The position numbers and the translations under genes were made by a program. Under the pieces are notes generated by a model. It ran no database searches. It was given only the letters and a program-made list of their open reading frames with translations, and had not been told where the DNA came from. From positions 120,183 to 184,182 of the forward strand of contig AJFK01000227.1 in assembly GCA_000467715.1 (NCBI GenBank): a DNA stretch of 64,000 nt, given 5' to 3'. This document shows, one piece after another, positions 26,939 to 37,177 of this stretch; within the stretch, counting starts at the first letter, position 1; every line of letters starts with the position of its first letter. Source of the DNA: Hysterium pulicare CBS 123377. Taxonomy: Eukaryota; Ascomycota; Dothideomycetes; Hysteriales; Hysteriaceae.

Positions 26939-27757
26939 ATGGCCATCCAGTCTCCTCCCCCGACAACCACAACGCCCGCCCTCACTTCCAACGACTCCCG
27001 CATCCTCACCGCCCTCTTCGACCCCGACACCCTTCCCTCCTCCTTCTCATCAACCTCGATATCCTCAATCATCGACGCCTCCCTCCCACCTCTCGCAAAC
27101 TTCACAGCAGATGAATTCTCAGCTCTAGAATCCGCCGAACGCGCAGCTCTAAGACCGCTTGCAGAATCAGAGGGGAAGGGAGAGGAGGTTGAGAAGGAGG
27201 TCGTGGAGAGGGCGATTCTAGATCTGGATTGGATCATTGAGCGGAGTCCTGGGTATGCGAGTGCGTGGGTTAACCGGGGGATGGCTAGACGGTTGAGGTG
27301 TGAGGGGCCAGATACAAAGGCGAGTAGGGGAGGGTTATTTGCCGAGAAGAACAAGGGTGAATTGGGGCATGTACTAGAAGATCTAGCCACAGCGATAAAC
27401 CACGCAACACTCAAGCAATCTGGAGGGAAAGTCTCCCCCTTCCAAGCCCGAGCCCTACGAACGGCTTTCTCGCATCGTGCGTATCTTTACCTCAAGGCGG
27501 CGCAGGTTCTCGGCTCGGGCGAGGAGGATGCGGATGTGGTTACAAGGGGGATGGGGGGTGTTATGGAGATGGAGGGCAAGAGTAGAGAACAGCTTGAGGA
27601 AATGGCGTCGAGGGATTTCGAACAGGCGGCGAGGTATGGGGATAAAGTTGCGAAGGAGATGAGTGTGAGGACGAATCCTTATGCTAAGATGTGTGGGGCT
27701 ATTGTTAGGGGGGCGCTGAGGGAGGAGAGGAGGGAGTTTGAGGAAGGGAGGATATAA
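26939..27757 (+). CDS. TPR protein related to TTC36
   Basis: Single frame of 272 residues from ATG 26939. The N-terminus (LTSNDSRILTALFDPDTLPS) resembles the opening of TTC36, which begins with a short acidic segment after an AIF/LFNP motif. TPR-like helices are seen in AILDLDWIIERSPGYASAWV, NRGMARRLRC, VLEDLATAIN and FSHRAYLYLKAAQVL. The closing segment ASRDFEQAARYGDKVAKEM and TNPYAKMCGAIV matches the TTC36 signature of Asp-Phe-Glu-x-Ala-Ala-x-x-Gly followed by N-P-Y-A-x-x-C. In mouse, loss of TTC36 has been linked to tyrosinaemia through destabilised HPPD. Here the gene sits head to head with HPPD, which strengthens both the assignment and a functional link. The protein is longer than the animal one (about 190 residues), mostly through Gly/Glu-rich insertions. 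Confidence 0.82.
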   Translation: MAIQSPPPTTTTPALTSNDSRILTALFDPDTLPSSFSSTSISSIIDASLPPLANFTADEFSALESAERAALRPLAESEGKGEEVEKEVVERAILDLDWIIERSPGYASAWVNRGMARRLRCEGPDTKASRGGLFAEKNKGELGHVLEDLATAINHATLKQSGGKVSPFQARALRTAFSHRAYLYLKAAQVLGSGEEDADVVTRGMGGVMEMEGKSREQLEEMASRDFEQAARYGDKVAKEMSVRTNPYAKMCGAIVRGALREERREFEEGRI

Positions 27758-27815
27758 GGGATCTGTATTGAGATGTAAGATACTCTCCACTTCTTGTAGA
27801 TAGTTCTTGTTACTT

Positions 27816-28124
27816 TTAGCTCACTCTAGAAATATACCTAAGATCCGCCTGGGAGTCCAACAGCTCATCAATCCGACGTCGCTTCGCCGCTGGGTGCAGG
27901 TCAACGCCAGGGTTCTTCTTAAGGTGCTTTTCGACGTTGGTAGTCCTCGATCTAGCGATTGGATGCCGTGAATCCTTGATGAAGGATATTGGGTGGTTGA
28001 TACAGCCCATTATTACTTTTTGCTGCTGATATTTGCCACGGACTAAGAGTATTCCAACGCAGTCTTGTTCAACAGCTGTGGCGGAGGGATTCCCATTCTC
28101 GAATCCGTAGCCTGTATCATGCAT
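27816..28124 (-). CDS. small hypothetical ORF
   Basis: An open frame of 102 codons starting MHDTGYGFENGNPS and ending with a basic segment (HPAAKRRRIDELLDSQADL) that looks like a nuclear localisation signal. It converges on the TTC36-like gene. No domain is recognised and no upstream exon could be joined with confidence. It may be the last exon of a longer gene or a chance frame. Confidence 0.22.
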   Translation of the reverse strand: MHDTGYGFENGNPSATAVEQDCVGILLVRGKYQQQKVIMGCINHPISFIKDSRHPIARSRTTNVEKHLKKNPGVDLHPAAKRRRIDELLDSQADLRYISRVS

Positions 28125-28654
28125 AAACTCATAGAAGCTGTCCCTATGTTATGAGGACCCAAGGCTTCCGTATTCTACTAGGGCTCGTATAATCTATTTT
28201 ACGGTCAGAAAGTTGTCGGCTTCATATACTTCTTACCCTATAATCTACTGTTAAACCTCGAATACAACCATCTCACTGTCAATCTGCCAAGCTCACGGTG
28301 CAGCGTGCTCACCTCAACACCAGCAATGCCCAAGCAAAACCCAAGCATTAGGGAACAATAGGATAGCCTGACTACAATAGAAAGTATCAGCTGATAGAGA
28401 CTTGCTCGTGACGTAATCGAGTCGGAGGTGAAACTGACGCAAAGGGTTGACCACTTTGTATGAGGATCTACTAACAAACCTGTCTGACTGTTGCGCTGAT
28501 TTGAGGGTATTAGTACTAATGGTAAAATCCAACTTCACTTGCACCACTGCCTAGCGCCGAACGACCAGATACAAATATCTTCTACTCCCCTCTCTTCTTC
28601 CTTCCTTCGACAACCTCGAGCTCCTTGTGTTTCTTTGCCTTTTGAGGGCTTGAC
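28125..28654. other. intergenic, no supported gene
   Basis: AT-moderate DNA upstream of leader copy A. Small antisense frames (28238-28547) have no motifs. The promoter of the helicase gene is expected in its right part. Confidence 0.4.
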
Positions 28655-28800
28655 TATTTTACCTTGCCCCAGCGATTGTCCCCCCATCCACAAATCCGTT
28701 TCACACTCTCTAGAAGGCTACGAGCCTTCACGCACCGTACACTCATCAGGCCCTATTGCAGGTGTCCTGCGTCAGATTTTCTCTCTTGTCTTTTAACAGA
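28655..28800 (+). promoter_or_regulatory. shared 5' leader, copy A (helicase gene)
   Basis: The 24-base core is at 28747-28770: CAGGCCCTATT then GCAGG-TGT-CCTGC, followed by GTCAGATTTT and a CTCTCTTGTC stretch. It lies 113 bases before ATG 28860. The block upstream (CCCCAGCGATTGTCC, CTCTCTAGAAGGCTACGA) aligns with the upstream part of copies B, C and E. Confidence 0.8.
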
Positions 28801-28859
28801 ACTCACCTAGCTCCCGAGTCTGTTTTTTTTTGGTGTTTTTTGATGGAGTTTTTGTGAGG

Positions 28860-31800
28860 ATGCCGCCGAAGAAGCCTGCCGAGAGATGGCGGAGGTGGAC
28901 GACCGATGTTATATACGGTAGAGAGCCTGAGACACCATCAGGGCTAAGATCCTCCCCTCTCCCGTCCCCTCCGAGCAACCTCCCTCCGCGACCGCCACAG
29001 GGTGTGCCTTCTGTTCTGCCCTCAAAACCGCCGACTGGTCTGCCTGCCAAACCTCCAGCCAGTCGCCCTTCTGGTCTCCCTGCAAAACCTGCCCCAAAAC
29101 CTTCGGCAGCTCTCCCTCAAAAACCGCCACCAAAGTCCTCTCTTCCGGCAAGGCCGTCACAACCTTCGCCACAACTTCTCTCCACACCGGCAAGACCACA
29201 AGTTGAGTCTGCGCCAAAGCCATCTCCTCGTCCGCTTGCTGCTGCCACTGTGCCGAAAGCTGCTGCGTCGAGCCCGTCCAAACCTCCTGCGCCCGTGTCT
29301 CCTCCACGGCGTTCTCCTCCAAGCTCTCCTCCTCCAAGCTCTCCCCCTCCACGACCCTCCCAACGCTTCGTGCCGTCCGTCGGCCAAGCTCTCGCGTCGT
29401 CCGTTAATACCGGCGCTCCTCTCATTGCTCCTTGGAATGCGGTCGCCAATCAACGGCGATTTCTGACCTCGGAGGTTCCAGCCGGACCCTCGCGAACGTT
29501 CCCAGCCATAGTCAATTTCAATGGTGAAACGTTCGGTACGCTTGATAACAACACCAACCTCAAAGTCTGGTGTGAGTTGAGTGCTACAGCCCCAACGTTT
29601 GAACTCCGCGTTGGAACACCCTCTTCAAATGGATGGAAGTCGTTCGAAACCCTAGAATGGCACCCCGACACGCTCTCAAGCAACTTCCGTGTCGACATCC
29701 TCAACATCACTGATAGGTCTGAGTTGGCTAGAGATCTCAACAGTCTGGTCAGCTCTGTAAGTAATGCCGAGGTCCGTAACCGTCAGCCGTGGTATGGTCA
29801 TATCCACGTTGAATTGGACGAGACCGGACATGTTCAAGAGCCTGCGCACTGGATCGACACGCAGCTCAAATATGACGCTCCAACCTCCTCCTCCTCGTCA
29901 TCGTCCTCCTTAACCCCGCCTCCTCAACCTCCGATTCCCGAGATTCCCGCGCCAAGAGCAAAGGAGACGATCGCTTCGCTGAAAAAAGCGATGAAATTCG
30001 ATCTCTGGGTATCGCTGCACTCCAATGATGGTAGGAGTCTGGCAGATTTCAAAGAATTCGCCATTATCATCAACAAGGTCCGCCGGCTTTCTCGTAATGG
30101 TCATCCTACGAATGCATGGTGGCTCACTCGCAATCCCGCCTTTGGCCAGCACCATGGTCAGAACAAGACAGACTTTGGTGCGCTCATTGAAGACTACCAT
30201 GCGTGGCCGGTCCATCAACCATGGCTGCGACAGCAAGACACGTACTCGTCCATCTGGAACGAGGACGCACCGAAAGCTCGTCTTGCTGGCCCCGACGCGT
30301 ATCAACAAACATTCGTGACTGGCGTTTTGGGTGAACTGCAGGAGTCTGCGAATGTAATGGGCAAGCAGTATGACGAAGGAACGCGCTATAAAGCCAAATT
30401 CGTCAAAGGCAAAAGACAATGGCTGATCAAAGTGAGGCTCGGCAATGACACGGCTTCGCATGGTGGCCAGCAAGTCGTCCCCGCTCCCGGGTCAATCATC
30501 GATATCAGCATCCGTCGTTCCGGGTATCCTATCCGCGGCAAGTGTGACTGGACCGGCGCCGTGTCAGATGTGACTGAACGCGGCTATGACTTCATGATGG
30601 TTGCCGGCATTCCCAAGGACCTCAAGGGTGTAGGCATCGATATTGACAACGATCTTCCCATCGTCATGCGAGTGAACCCGAGGGATAAGCAGTCGGAGCG
30701 AATGTGCACTGCAGTCTTGACAGCCTGCACTCAATCACGCTCGTATAGAAAGCCGCAGCCTGATCGATATGGTCGTATCCCATGGGACAACAGCAACATT
30801 GTCTCTGGTAAACTCGTCGAAGAAGATTCTCCCGACTGGCTTCGGAATTGGATGGACAAGCATGACGATGACAAGGACTCTGCACAATATCAATCAACCT
30901 TGCATGAAGTCCTCAATACGCTTCCCGAGTCTCTCAACGACGAGCAACGGTATGCGTATAATCTAGCAATCCGAGGGTGCCGTTCTGCCCTCCTCAGCAT
31001 CCAAGGATTCCCCGGTACTGGCAAATCTTTCACGCTTGCGAGAATCATCATCGCTCTCGTTCTTCTCGAGCAGAATGTTTTGGTCTCCGCTCAATCCAAC
31101 ACTGGCTGCTGCGAAGTTTTCAAGAAGGCTGTCCGCTACGCCAAGCAGCATCACTGCGAATGGCTCGAGCAAGGTTGGTTCGTTCGGTTGGGCGCTAAGA
31201 CTGTTGAGCAAGAGGTCGCCAGACTCTTCGAGCAAGATGGGTTTGTTCTTGAGATGAGCGAGATCGAGCAAGCTCCTAGGACTAAGATCGACCCGGCCAA
31301 TCTTGAGTATACTGGTACCGCCTTGTCGCAAAAGTGGGCGCGTGAGAACCCGGATGATCCCATCAGCAGAGACTTCTTCACTTATGAGCGCTATCGCAAG
31401 GAGCGCAGAGAAGCAAAAGATCCCTTCCCCGCCGAGCCAATTGGCAACAAGCCCGAGTCGGAAATGCTGACCCTCATGCGATTCCGGGTCTGCGAGAATG
31501 CCAAAGTCATCGCAGCCACTGCATCCGCTGCCGCCGAACTCACCGATGATGCCGACTTCCATGCCACCGTCTTCCTCTTCGACGAAGCATCACAAGCCGT
31601 CGAGCCTGCTATGCTGGTGCCGCTCGTAGACCAAACCGGCGTTAAGCAAGTAATTCTCGGTGGTGACCATAAGCAACTTGGCCCGGTCATCCTCTCCCAA
31701 CGGCAATCCCCTTTTGCCGCTCAACTCGCCGTCTCTCCTCTTGAACGTTTCGCAAAGGCGTTCCCTTACCGTCCTCTGGTCCAGTTGACGAAGAATTATC

Positions 31801-32504
31801 GAGGTCATCCCGAAACAATTTCGATGTCCTCGCACCTTATCTATGGCGACCGAATGAAGCCGGCTCGAACCAATCTTGAGAGCGACTTGACAAGGAACCT
31901 GGACTCTCAACTCCGCAATGGTCTATGCAACAATAGGTTCCGCTCTCCGCAAGGCGATGGCCGAGCATGGTTCGTCGATGTTCCTGGCTACTCGGAAAGG
32001 CAACCCACTGGCAGCTCTTCAATAAACACTGCCGGTATCCGAGCCATTGTCAGCTTGATCAAAGATATGGTTCGGTATGGTGGAGTCCGTGAGGATCAAA
32101 TCGTCGTCATCTCAATGTACTCTTACGACAAGGAGATCCTCCGGGCCATGCTTAAGTCGGAGTCTTTGGGTGGGGTTGAGGTAGCTACTGTGGACTCTTT
32201 CCAGGGCCACGAGCGTGAAGTTGTGTTGGTGCACTGGGTTGCTGCTTTTCAGCAGAAGGATCGTCATAATCCAATTGGTTTTGTTGGGGATGCCAAACGA
32301 CTCAACGTGGCGGTTACGAGGGCCATCGATTATATGTTCCTCGTTGGCAATCTCTCGCATTGGCGGAATCGTCTGAGGCGTCACACTGATCCGGTTTTGT
32401 TTGATTCGGCTGGGAAGAAACGGTATGATGTGCAGCATCGGGATGAGGCGTTTGCGGGAATGATTGATTGGGTGGTGGAGCACGGTCAAGTGGTTCGTTG
32501 GTAG
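28860..32504 (+). CDS. superfamily 1 (UPF1-like) helicase with proline-rich N-terminus
   Basis: A single frame of 1214 residues from ATG 28860 (the frame is open earlier only from a non-ATG codon). Residues about 30-180 are extremely rich in Pro, Ser and Lys with many KPP and RPS runs, probably disordered. The middle (about 180-640) has no domain I can name. The helicase core is complete: motif I GFPGTGKSFTLARI, motif II FLFDEASQAVEPAML, motif III VILGGDHKQLGPVI, motif IV LTKNYRGHPETIS, motif V VATVDSFQGHEREVVLV and motif VI RLNVAVTRAIDYMFLVG. The DEAS box and order are those of UPF1/SEN1/DNA2-like SF1B enzymes, which move 5' to 3' on RNA or DNA. The gene is intron-free and preceded by leader copy A, which it shares with four unrelated genes in the window. 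Nucleic-acid substrate unknown. Confidence 0.9.
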   Translation: MPPKKPAERWRRWTTDVIYGREPETPSGLRSSPLPSPPSNLPPRPPQGVPSVLPSKPPTGLPAKPPASRPSGLPAKPAPKPSAALPQKPPPKSSLPARPSQPSPQLLSTPARPQVESAPKPSPRPLAAATVPKAAASSPSKPPAPVSPPRRSPPSSPPPSSPPPRPSQRFVPSVGQALASSVNTGAPLIAPWNAVANQRRFLTSEVPAGPSRTFPAIVNFNGETFGTLDNNTNLKVWCELSATAPTFELRVGTPSSNGWKSFETLEWHPDTLSSNFRVDILNITDRSELARDLNSLVSSVSNAEVRNRQPWYGHIHVELDETGHVQEPAHWIDTQLKYDAPTSSSSSSSSLTPPPQPPIPEIPAPRAKETIASLKKAMKFDLWVSLHSNDGRSLADFKEFAIIINKVRRLSRNGHPTNAWWLTRNPAFGQHHGQNKTDFGALIEDYHAWPVHQPWLRQQDTYSSIWNEDAPKARLAGPDAYQQTFVTGVLGELQESANVMGKQYDEGTRYKAKFVKGKRQWLIKVRLGNDTASHGGQQVVPAPGSIIDISIRRSGYPIRGKCDWTGAVSDVTERGYDFMMVAGIPKDLKGVGIDIDNDLPIVMRVNPRDKQSERMCTAVLTACTQSRSYRKPQPDRYGRIPWDNSNIVSGKLVEEDSPDWLRNWMDKHDDDKDSAQYQSTLHEVLNTLPESLNDEQRYAYNLAIRGCRSALLSIQGFPGTGKSFTLARIIIALVLLEQNVLVSAQSNTGCCEVFKKAVRYAKQHHCEWLEQGWFVRLGAKTVEQEVARLFEQDGFVLEMSEIEQAPRTKIDPANLEYTGTALSQKWARENPDDPISRDFFTYERYRKERREAKDPFPAEPIGNKPESEMLTLMRFRVCENAKVIAATASAAAELTDDADFHATVFLFDEASQAVEPAMLVPLVDQTGVKQVILGGDHKQLGPVILSQRQSPFAAQLAVSPLERFAKAFPYRPLVQLTKNYRGHPETISMSSHLIYGDRMKPARTNLESDLTRNLDSQLRNGLCNNRFRSPQGDGRAWFVDVPGYSERQPTGSSSINTAGIRAIVSLIKDMVRYGGVREDQIVVISMYSYDKEILRAMLKSESLGGVEVATVDSFQGHEREVVLVHWVAAFQQKDRHNPIGFVGDAKRLNVAVTRAIDYMFLVGNLSHWRNRLRRHTDPVLFDSAGKKRYDVQHRDEAFAGMIDWVVEHGQVVRW

Positions 32505-32817
32505 ATATTTGATTTTGTAGATAGAATGGAATTTGCTCCCTTACAGCTTACCGGCAACTTGCAACAGTGACAGGATCCATATTAATCCTACCTATCCCCT
32601 CTAATATGTTGAGATGAGTTGGTGAAGGATGAGAGAAATCATATCCGGCAATTGTCGCGAAGTGCTTCGGAGAACGGCGTTTTTCCTCCGAGCCTCGGCT
32701 GCCAAGACATGAATGTGAAATTCCCCGATAGCACAAATAACAACTGTCATTCTCCATTCGCTCTCAGCATTCTAGCGCAGGACTCTCCTTTTCAGTTTTT
32801 CTTCCGTTCTTTAGATC
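32505..32817. other. intergenic, no supported gene
   Basis: 313 bases between the helicase stop and the thioesterase-like start, both on the plus strand. I see no gene, repeat or leader core in it. Confidence 0.5.
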
Positions 32818-33969
32818 ATGTCTGCGACCCGTCAAATACCCCGAATTGCGGGCATAGCCGGCGTAGGCGCATCCCTCGCTGCCCTTGCGACTCAGCCGTC
32901 TCTCAGAGCCTGGTTTGCGAAATGGACCGGTATACAAGCACCGGGAGGGATTTGGAGGATAGTAGCGATCTTCTTAGCCATAATCAATTACAAGAGTCTT
33001 CCTTTTGCTTGGCATGTAAGTTCTCCAGCCCTTATGGCGTCCCAGCGGATTCGACAACAAGCCCACCGACACTGGGAGGGGGGATGGATGCTAAATAAGA
33101 GACAGATTCGCCTATTCCGGGCCCTTATATACCAACTCTACCTACAGCCCACACCTTTCCCACACGAAGCGCTATTCCAACCCATCATCACGTCCACCCG
33201 CACTCCGCTCCTTGAATGCGACTACAACCTGCACAAGTCGAACTCCACCTACTTCTCCGATATCGACATCTCTCGCACACACTACGTAACAGCCCTCCTC
33301 CGTACAGGAATTAAGAAAACCTCAAGACGGCATGCTAAGGAGACTGGGGTCGAGATACCGGGCGAGGCGATACATGAGGGAACCCATTTAGTGGCGCTTG
33401 GTGCTGTTAGCTGCCATTTTAGACGCGAGATTCTGCCGTACCAGAAATTCGAGATCTGGACGCGTCTGTTGTGCTGGGATCGCAAGTGGATGTATATTGT
33501 TAGTCATTTGGTCAAGCCGGGAGTTGCACGGCCAGCGAGGTATACGCTTCAGCCATGGAGGAAACCGAGGAAGAATTCGGGAAGGAACAATGGAGAGGAG
33601 TTGGATGAGCAGAAAGAAAAGGAGAGGTTGAAGGGTGCTGTCTTGGCTAGTAGCATCGCAAAGTACGTTGTGAAAAAGGGACGATTGACAATACATCCAG
33701 AGCAAGTCCTCTTAAGAGCTGAGATGTTACCTCCTAAGCCACAAGGCTGGGTATTTAAGGGAGACGTGAATAGTGTAGACGGTGATGGTGTTGAACCTTC
33801 TGTCCTCCCAGCAATTGATGGACAGGATTGGAACTGGGACAAGATCGAAGCAGAGCGATTGAGAGGGTTGAAGCTTGCTGAGATGTTTGCCGGTCTTGAT
33901 GGACTCTATGATGAGTTCGAAGGCGGAAAGCATGGCGCATTAGGAGAGTATGCCGATTTGTTGTTTTAG
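32818..33969 (+). CDS. THEM6-like thioesterase-superfamily protein (hotdog fold)
   Basis: A single frame of 383 residues. The N-terminus carries a hydrophobic segment (GIWRIVAIFLAIINYKSLPF, about residues 42-62) that looks like a membrane anchor. The central part has the hotdog signature LLECDYNLHKSNSTYFSDID, close to the CDFNLHMNNARY motif of THEM6, followed by ISRTHYVTALL, and EGTHLVALGAVSCHFRREIL and YQKFEIWTRLLCWDRKWMYI, the strands that form the dimer core. An insertion rich in Arg, Lys and Glu follows (RKPRKNSGRNNGEELDEQKE). Family members are membrane-bound proteins of the 4HBT group; several fungal ones carry misleading capsule-biosynthesis names. Acyl-CoA thioesterase activity is not shown. 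No intron needed. Confidence 0.8.
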   Translation: MSATRQIPRIAGIAGVGASLAALATQPSLRAWFAKWTGIQAPGGIWRIVAIFLAIINYKSLPFAWHVSSPALMASQRIRQQAHRHWEGGWMLNKRQIRLFRALIYQLYLQPTPFPHEALFQPIITSTRTPLLECDYNLHKSNSTYFSDIDISRTHYVTALLRTGIKKTSRRHAKETGVEIPGEAIHEGTHLVALGAVSCHFRREILPYQKFEIWTRLLCWDRKWMYIVSHLVKPGVARPARYTLQPWRKPRKNSGRNNGEELDEQKEKERLKGAVLASSIAKYVVKKGRLTIHPEQVLLRAEMLPPKPQGWVFKGDVNSVDGDGVEPSVLPAIDGQDWNWDKIEAERLRGLKLAEMFAGLDGLYDEFEGGKHGALGEYADLLF

Positions 33970-34542
33970 ACTAGATACCCGCTTTCATTAGACAGCCGAG
34001 ACCGAATACAAAACAAAGGAGATTAAATCAAACCATGACTCTCTTCTACTTGGACTTCGCCGCAGAATGGACTCATGATCTTGGACAATCGAGGCTTGTG
34101 ATCGTGATGGCTTTGCTGCGGCTGGGTGAATGGCGCGCTAAGCCATTTCTAGATATTAGTGCAGCTCAGCATTCAGCCTCGCCGGTCACCTCTCCCAGGC
34201 ACCTATCCGTCACCCTCGCGTGGGGCCGCCGGCGATTGAAGAGTCTGTCACAGCCTTGTCTTGATAATGAAGGCCAGCTTTCAAAGCCAGCCTTTACCGA
34301 CGACTGCTTCGAGATGAAGTCGTGATCCACAACGCTTTCACAGACCTTGGTCCAGCCAACAACGCGCTATCGCCTTGACCTCTTTAATCGTTGTAATCTC
34401 TTCTCAAGACCGACGCACTTCTATTCAGTTTACGGCAACATCTTCGATTCAACCGTGGTACCGAACGGTGGTCTCCTTGGCGTTGCCATCATCTTCCCGG
34501 AACTCCTCCTTCTGTGGACGCTCGTCAAACCTAAGAGCGACC
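33970..34542. other. intergenic, promoter of the U-box-like gene
   Basis: No independent gene supported. The downstream frame stays open from about 34375, but the ATG at 34543 has a strong context (GACCATGGCG), so the earlier part is treated as leader. Confidence 0.45.
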
Positions 34543-35979
34543 ATGGCGGCAGTTATGCCAGGCTCAAATGAGCCAGATATGGTTCTTATCAATGAACTTC
34601 TCGAAGAAATCTCCAGGCGCCCTCCTGCAGTAGAAGCCCGCAAACTCCTTGTGGAACAGTACATCACTTGCGGATGGCTTGAAGCTGCAAACGACAACGT
34701 TAAGGAATTGAAACAGCTTTCGCCTCATGATTCCGATGTCAAGGACTGGTCGATTATGCTAAACAAGAAACCGGTCACTCCGGCAACGGCAGCAACTCCT
34801 GCTGCTGCTGCTGCTCCTACCCCTACTCCAGCACCTCGTAAGATTAGACCTCCTCCACCTTCAGTCACCTTACCCACAAATTTGGACGATGCTAGGAATG
34901 ACCTGACGCAAGGCTATACGAAACTACGGATTCGAGCCAAGGCATTGCTTGGGGATCTACTGCGTCTCCAGAGCTTGCAAAAACAGAAAGATATGCCAGT
35001 ATCGAAGAGTATCAGCCCACTACAAGCTCTAACAAACGGTCAAAGTGCAAGTCTATCAGACAAGGCTCATCCGCCAGGCAGCGCTCGATCGATAGCCCGG
35101 GCCATGCACGCCAATCCAGAAAATGCGCTCAGTGTGGCCCTTGCGGATCTTGAAGACATGACCAAATGGTTACGAGCTCCACGTGGAATTCCTTCCGGAG
35201 TGGACAATGACACCGTTCGCGAAGCCCTGGTGAAGCGTGTGCACGCCCTGGAGTCTGCCTTACCCAGTGCGCTCAAGGTACATGCAGAAACGGCGCTAAT
35301 GCACATCGAGCATGAGGCCTTACAGAAAACCTATATCAATGACGAAACCATGCTTGGTGATCAAGTGTCAGACATCCCGAGGGAGAATTTCTATGTCACG
35401 GAGGACGGCTATGCCTGGGACATGGAGGAACTAGCTCAGGCTATCACAAGCAATAACGGAGTGATGCGAAATCCACTCAGTCGGCAGATGTTTACGCCAA
35501 AGGATATTCGAGGTATTGTCCAGCATCCTCAAGGTAAGAGACTAGCTGCTTTGGCGGTCGAGCAGCGGGAAATGTCGAAGGGCGTCCGACCAGAGACAAT
35601 TGAGCAGCTGGAAAAGCTTGGGAAGATTCTACTGGACGATCAAAGCAGTGACCAGTTACCAAGTCGGCATGCTATTGATGAGTTTACGGCATATTGTGCG
35701 ACCTGTAGGTTTATTCTTCATCTGATTTGATCTTGCAACTAATTATCTTTAGTACCTGAGGCAGAACAAAATGCGCTAAATGGCCTGAAATGCCCGGCTA
35801 AGGACAGCCACACCGGTCAAGCATATGACTTTACGATTGGGGACTCTGTGCGAGATGCGAAGGGTAATCGCGTGTGTTTCCACAAGACAGGCGATTTTAT
35901 TAAGCAAGCAGCAATGTATCTCCGCCAAAACCGTGGAGCGCCGGCCGATGCTCAGGATGCAAGTTGCTTGATCATGTGA
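34543..35979 (+). CDS. U-box-like protein with C-terminal CaaX box (2 exons)
   Basis: Exons 34543-35704 and 35753-35979 give 462 residues; the 48-bp intron joins CAT-LPEAEQN in frame. The N-terminal 65 residues (INELLEEISRRPPAVEARKL) look helical, TPR-like. An Ala/Pro linker follows. Residues about 280-345 (YVTEDGYAWDMEELAQAITS, GVMRNPLSRQMFTPKDI) have the spacing of a U-box-like fold: a tryptophan-containing strand, a helix, then NPLSRQMFT in the place of the usual NP(I/L)T loop. The C-terminal block (CPAKDSHTGQAYDFTIGDSV) is a second compact conserved segment. The last four residues, C-L-I-M, form a consensus farnesylation box, so a membrane-attached ubiquitin-ligase-like protein is plausible. 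The U-box call is inference; the CaaX box is directly visible once the intron is removed. Confidence 0.72.
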
Positions 35980-37177
35980 ATGCACAGCCTTTGAACGATT
36001 GCTAGCGACAAATCTCGAATGGTATAGGAACCAGCAAATGAGGATAGTGAGTGCACCTATCTACACATGGCCGATAATGAAATCCTTCTGCCCCCATATT
36101 CCCGATTTCCGAAACTGTGTGATTGGAGACACGTTCTCACATGGCTGCATGTTCGGTGCGCCTAAAACAGTAGTGAGTGGCATTTCGCAGGCAGTGGAAC
36201 ATTTGGCGAGAAGGAGAATGGCGGATATCCGTGGCCGCTTCTGCATTGTCGATGCCTAGAGATACGCCATGCATACTAACGTTTTCAAGTCGATTATTTC
36301 ATTGGTTTACCAGAGTCGGCGCAGTTGCGAAACTACTTCGCTCTCGTGTTCCGGATTCCTGAGCCACCTTGTCGGGGACAAGGCGTATTTGCATCTCCTA
36401 ACTTGGCCCCACACATCATTTGAGCGAAAGTCAAGCTTCACTCCCCGGTGACTTGTTAAAGAAAGAGCTCTAATATAGACTCTACAGTTACCTTTAGCTT
36501 TTCGCCTTCCCATGGCTAGTTGTGTCTTGTGAGTCTTGGGACCGTGTTCTATCTCAGCCTAGCACAGCCTCACGGATGCGGCGTTCTCAGCCTCGTCTCT
36601 CCAACCAACACCACCAACGTTTTGGGTCCCTTGCTTCAGTCATTTATTATCTCGTTGTTACACAGCCTTCACGCGAGAGGAAGTCTCGATATACTACTAC
36701 ACTCTTTAAACCATTTTTGTGTAGTATGCGCTAGTCTGGTCCGTCGTTACGACCTATCATTCATCGTCGTGTCATCCAATATGCAACATTTCCATCGCAG
36801 CTTTAGTCAACTTCCGACTTGAAATACTTTGTATTTACTTCTTTATTTATCTGGTTTCAAAGTTCGTTTTCAAGGCCTGCTAAAAGCATCGAGTTTCGGT
36901 CCACGATCTCGTTCGTTGCGCCTAGGGGACTACAATAGTGACCCTGTCGGCAAACTTCCTCGGCGACACATTCTACTCTGGGAGTCTATCGAGGTCATCT
37001 TGCGTTATTGGATCAGGATACCATTCGCTCGAAACTGGTCGGTTGTTGCAACTATTGACTATTCTGGATAGGTAAACTGCCAACGATTATTTCCGACGGG
37101 GCTTCTTACTTTAAATAACCAGTGCGAAGTACTACAGGCTATCTCAAGGCTAGCTAAAACGCCGGTAGAATCGAAGA
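35980..37177. other. intergenic, no supported gene
   Basis: Nearly 1.2 kb between two plus-strand genes. Frames of up to 100 codons (36520-36822) are not supported by motifs. It should contain the promoter of the large PARP-domain gene. No leader core of the type found at 28.7 kb is present. Confidence 0.45.

Noticed and set aside
28909-29466. Long antisense and alternate frames over the helicase N-terminus
   Set aside because: Produced by the repetitive Pro/Lys codons of the true frame.
33007-33019. GT...AG pair in the thioesterase-like gene
   Set aside because: Only 13 bases apart, too short for an intron; the frame is open through it.
36520-36822. 100-codon frame before the PARP-domain gene
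   Set aside because: No motifs, unusual composition, no splice partner.
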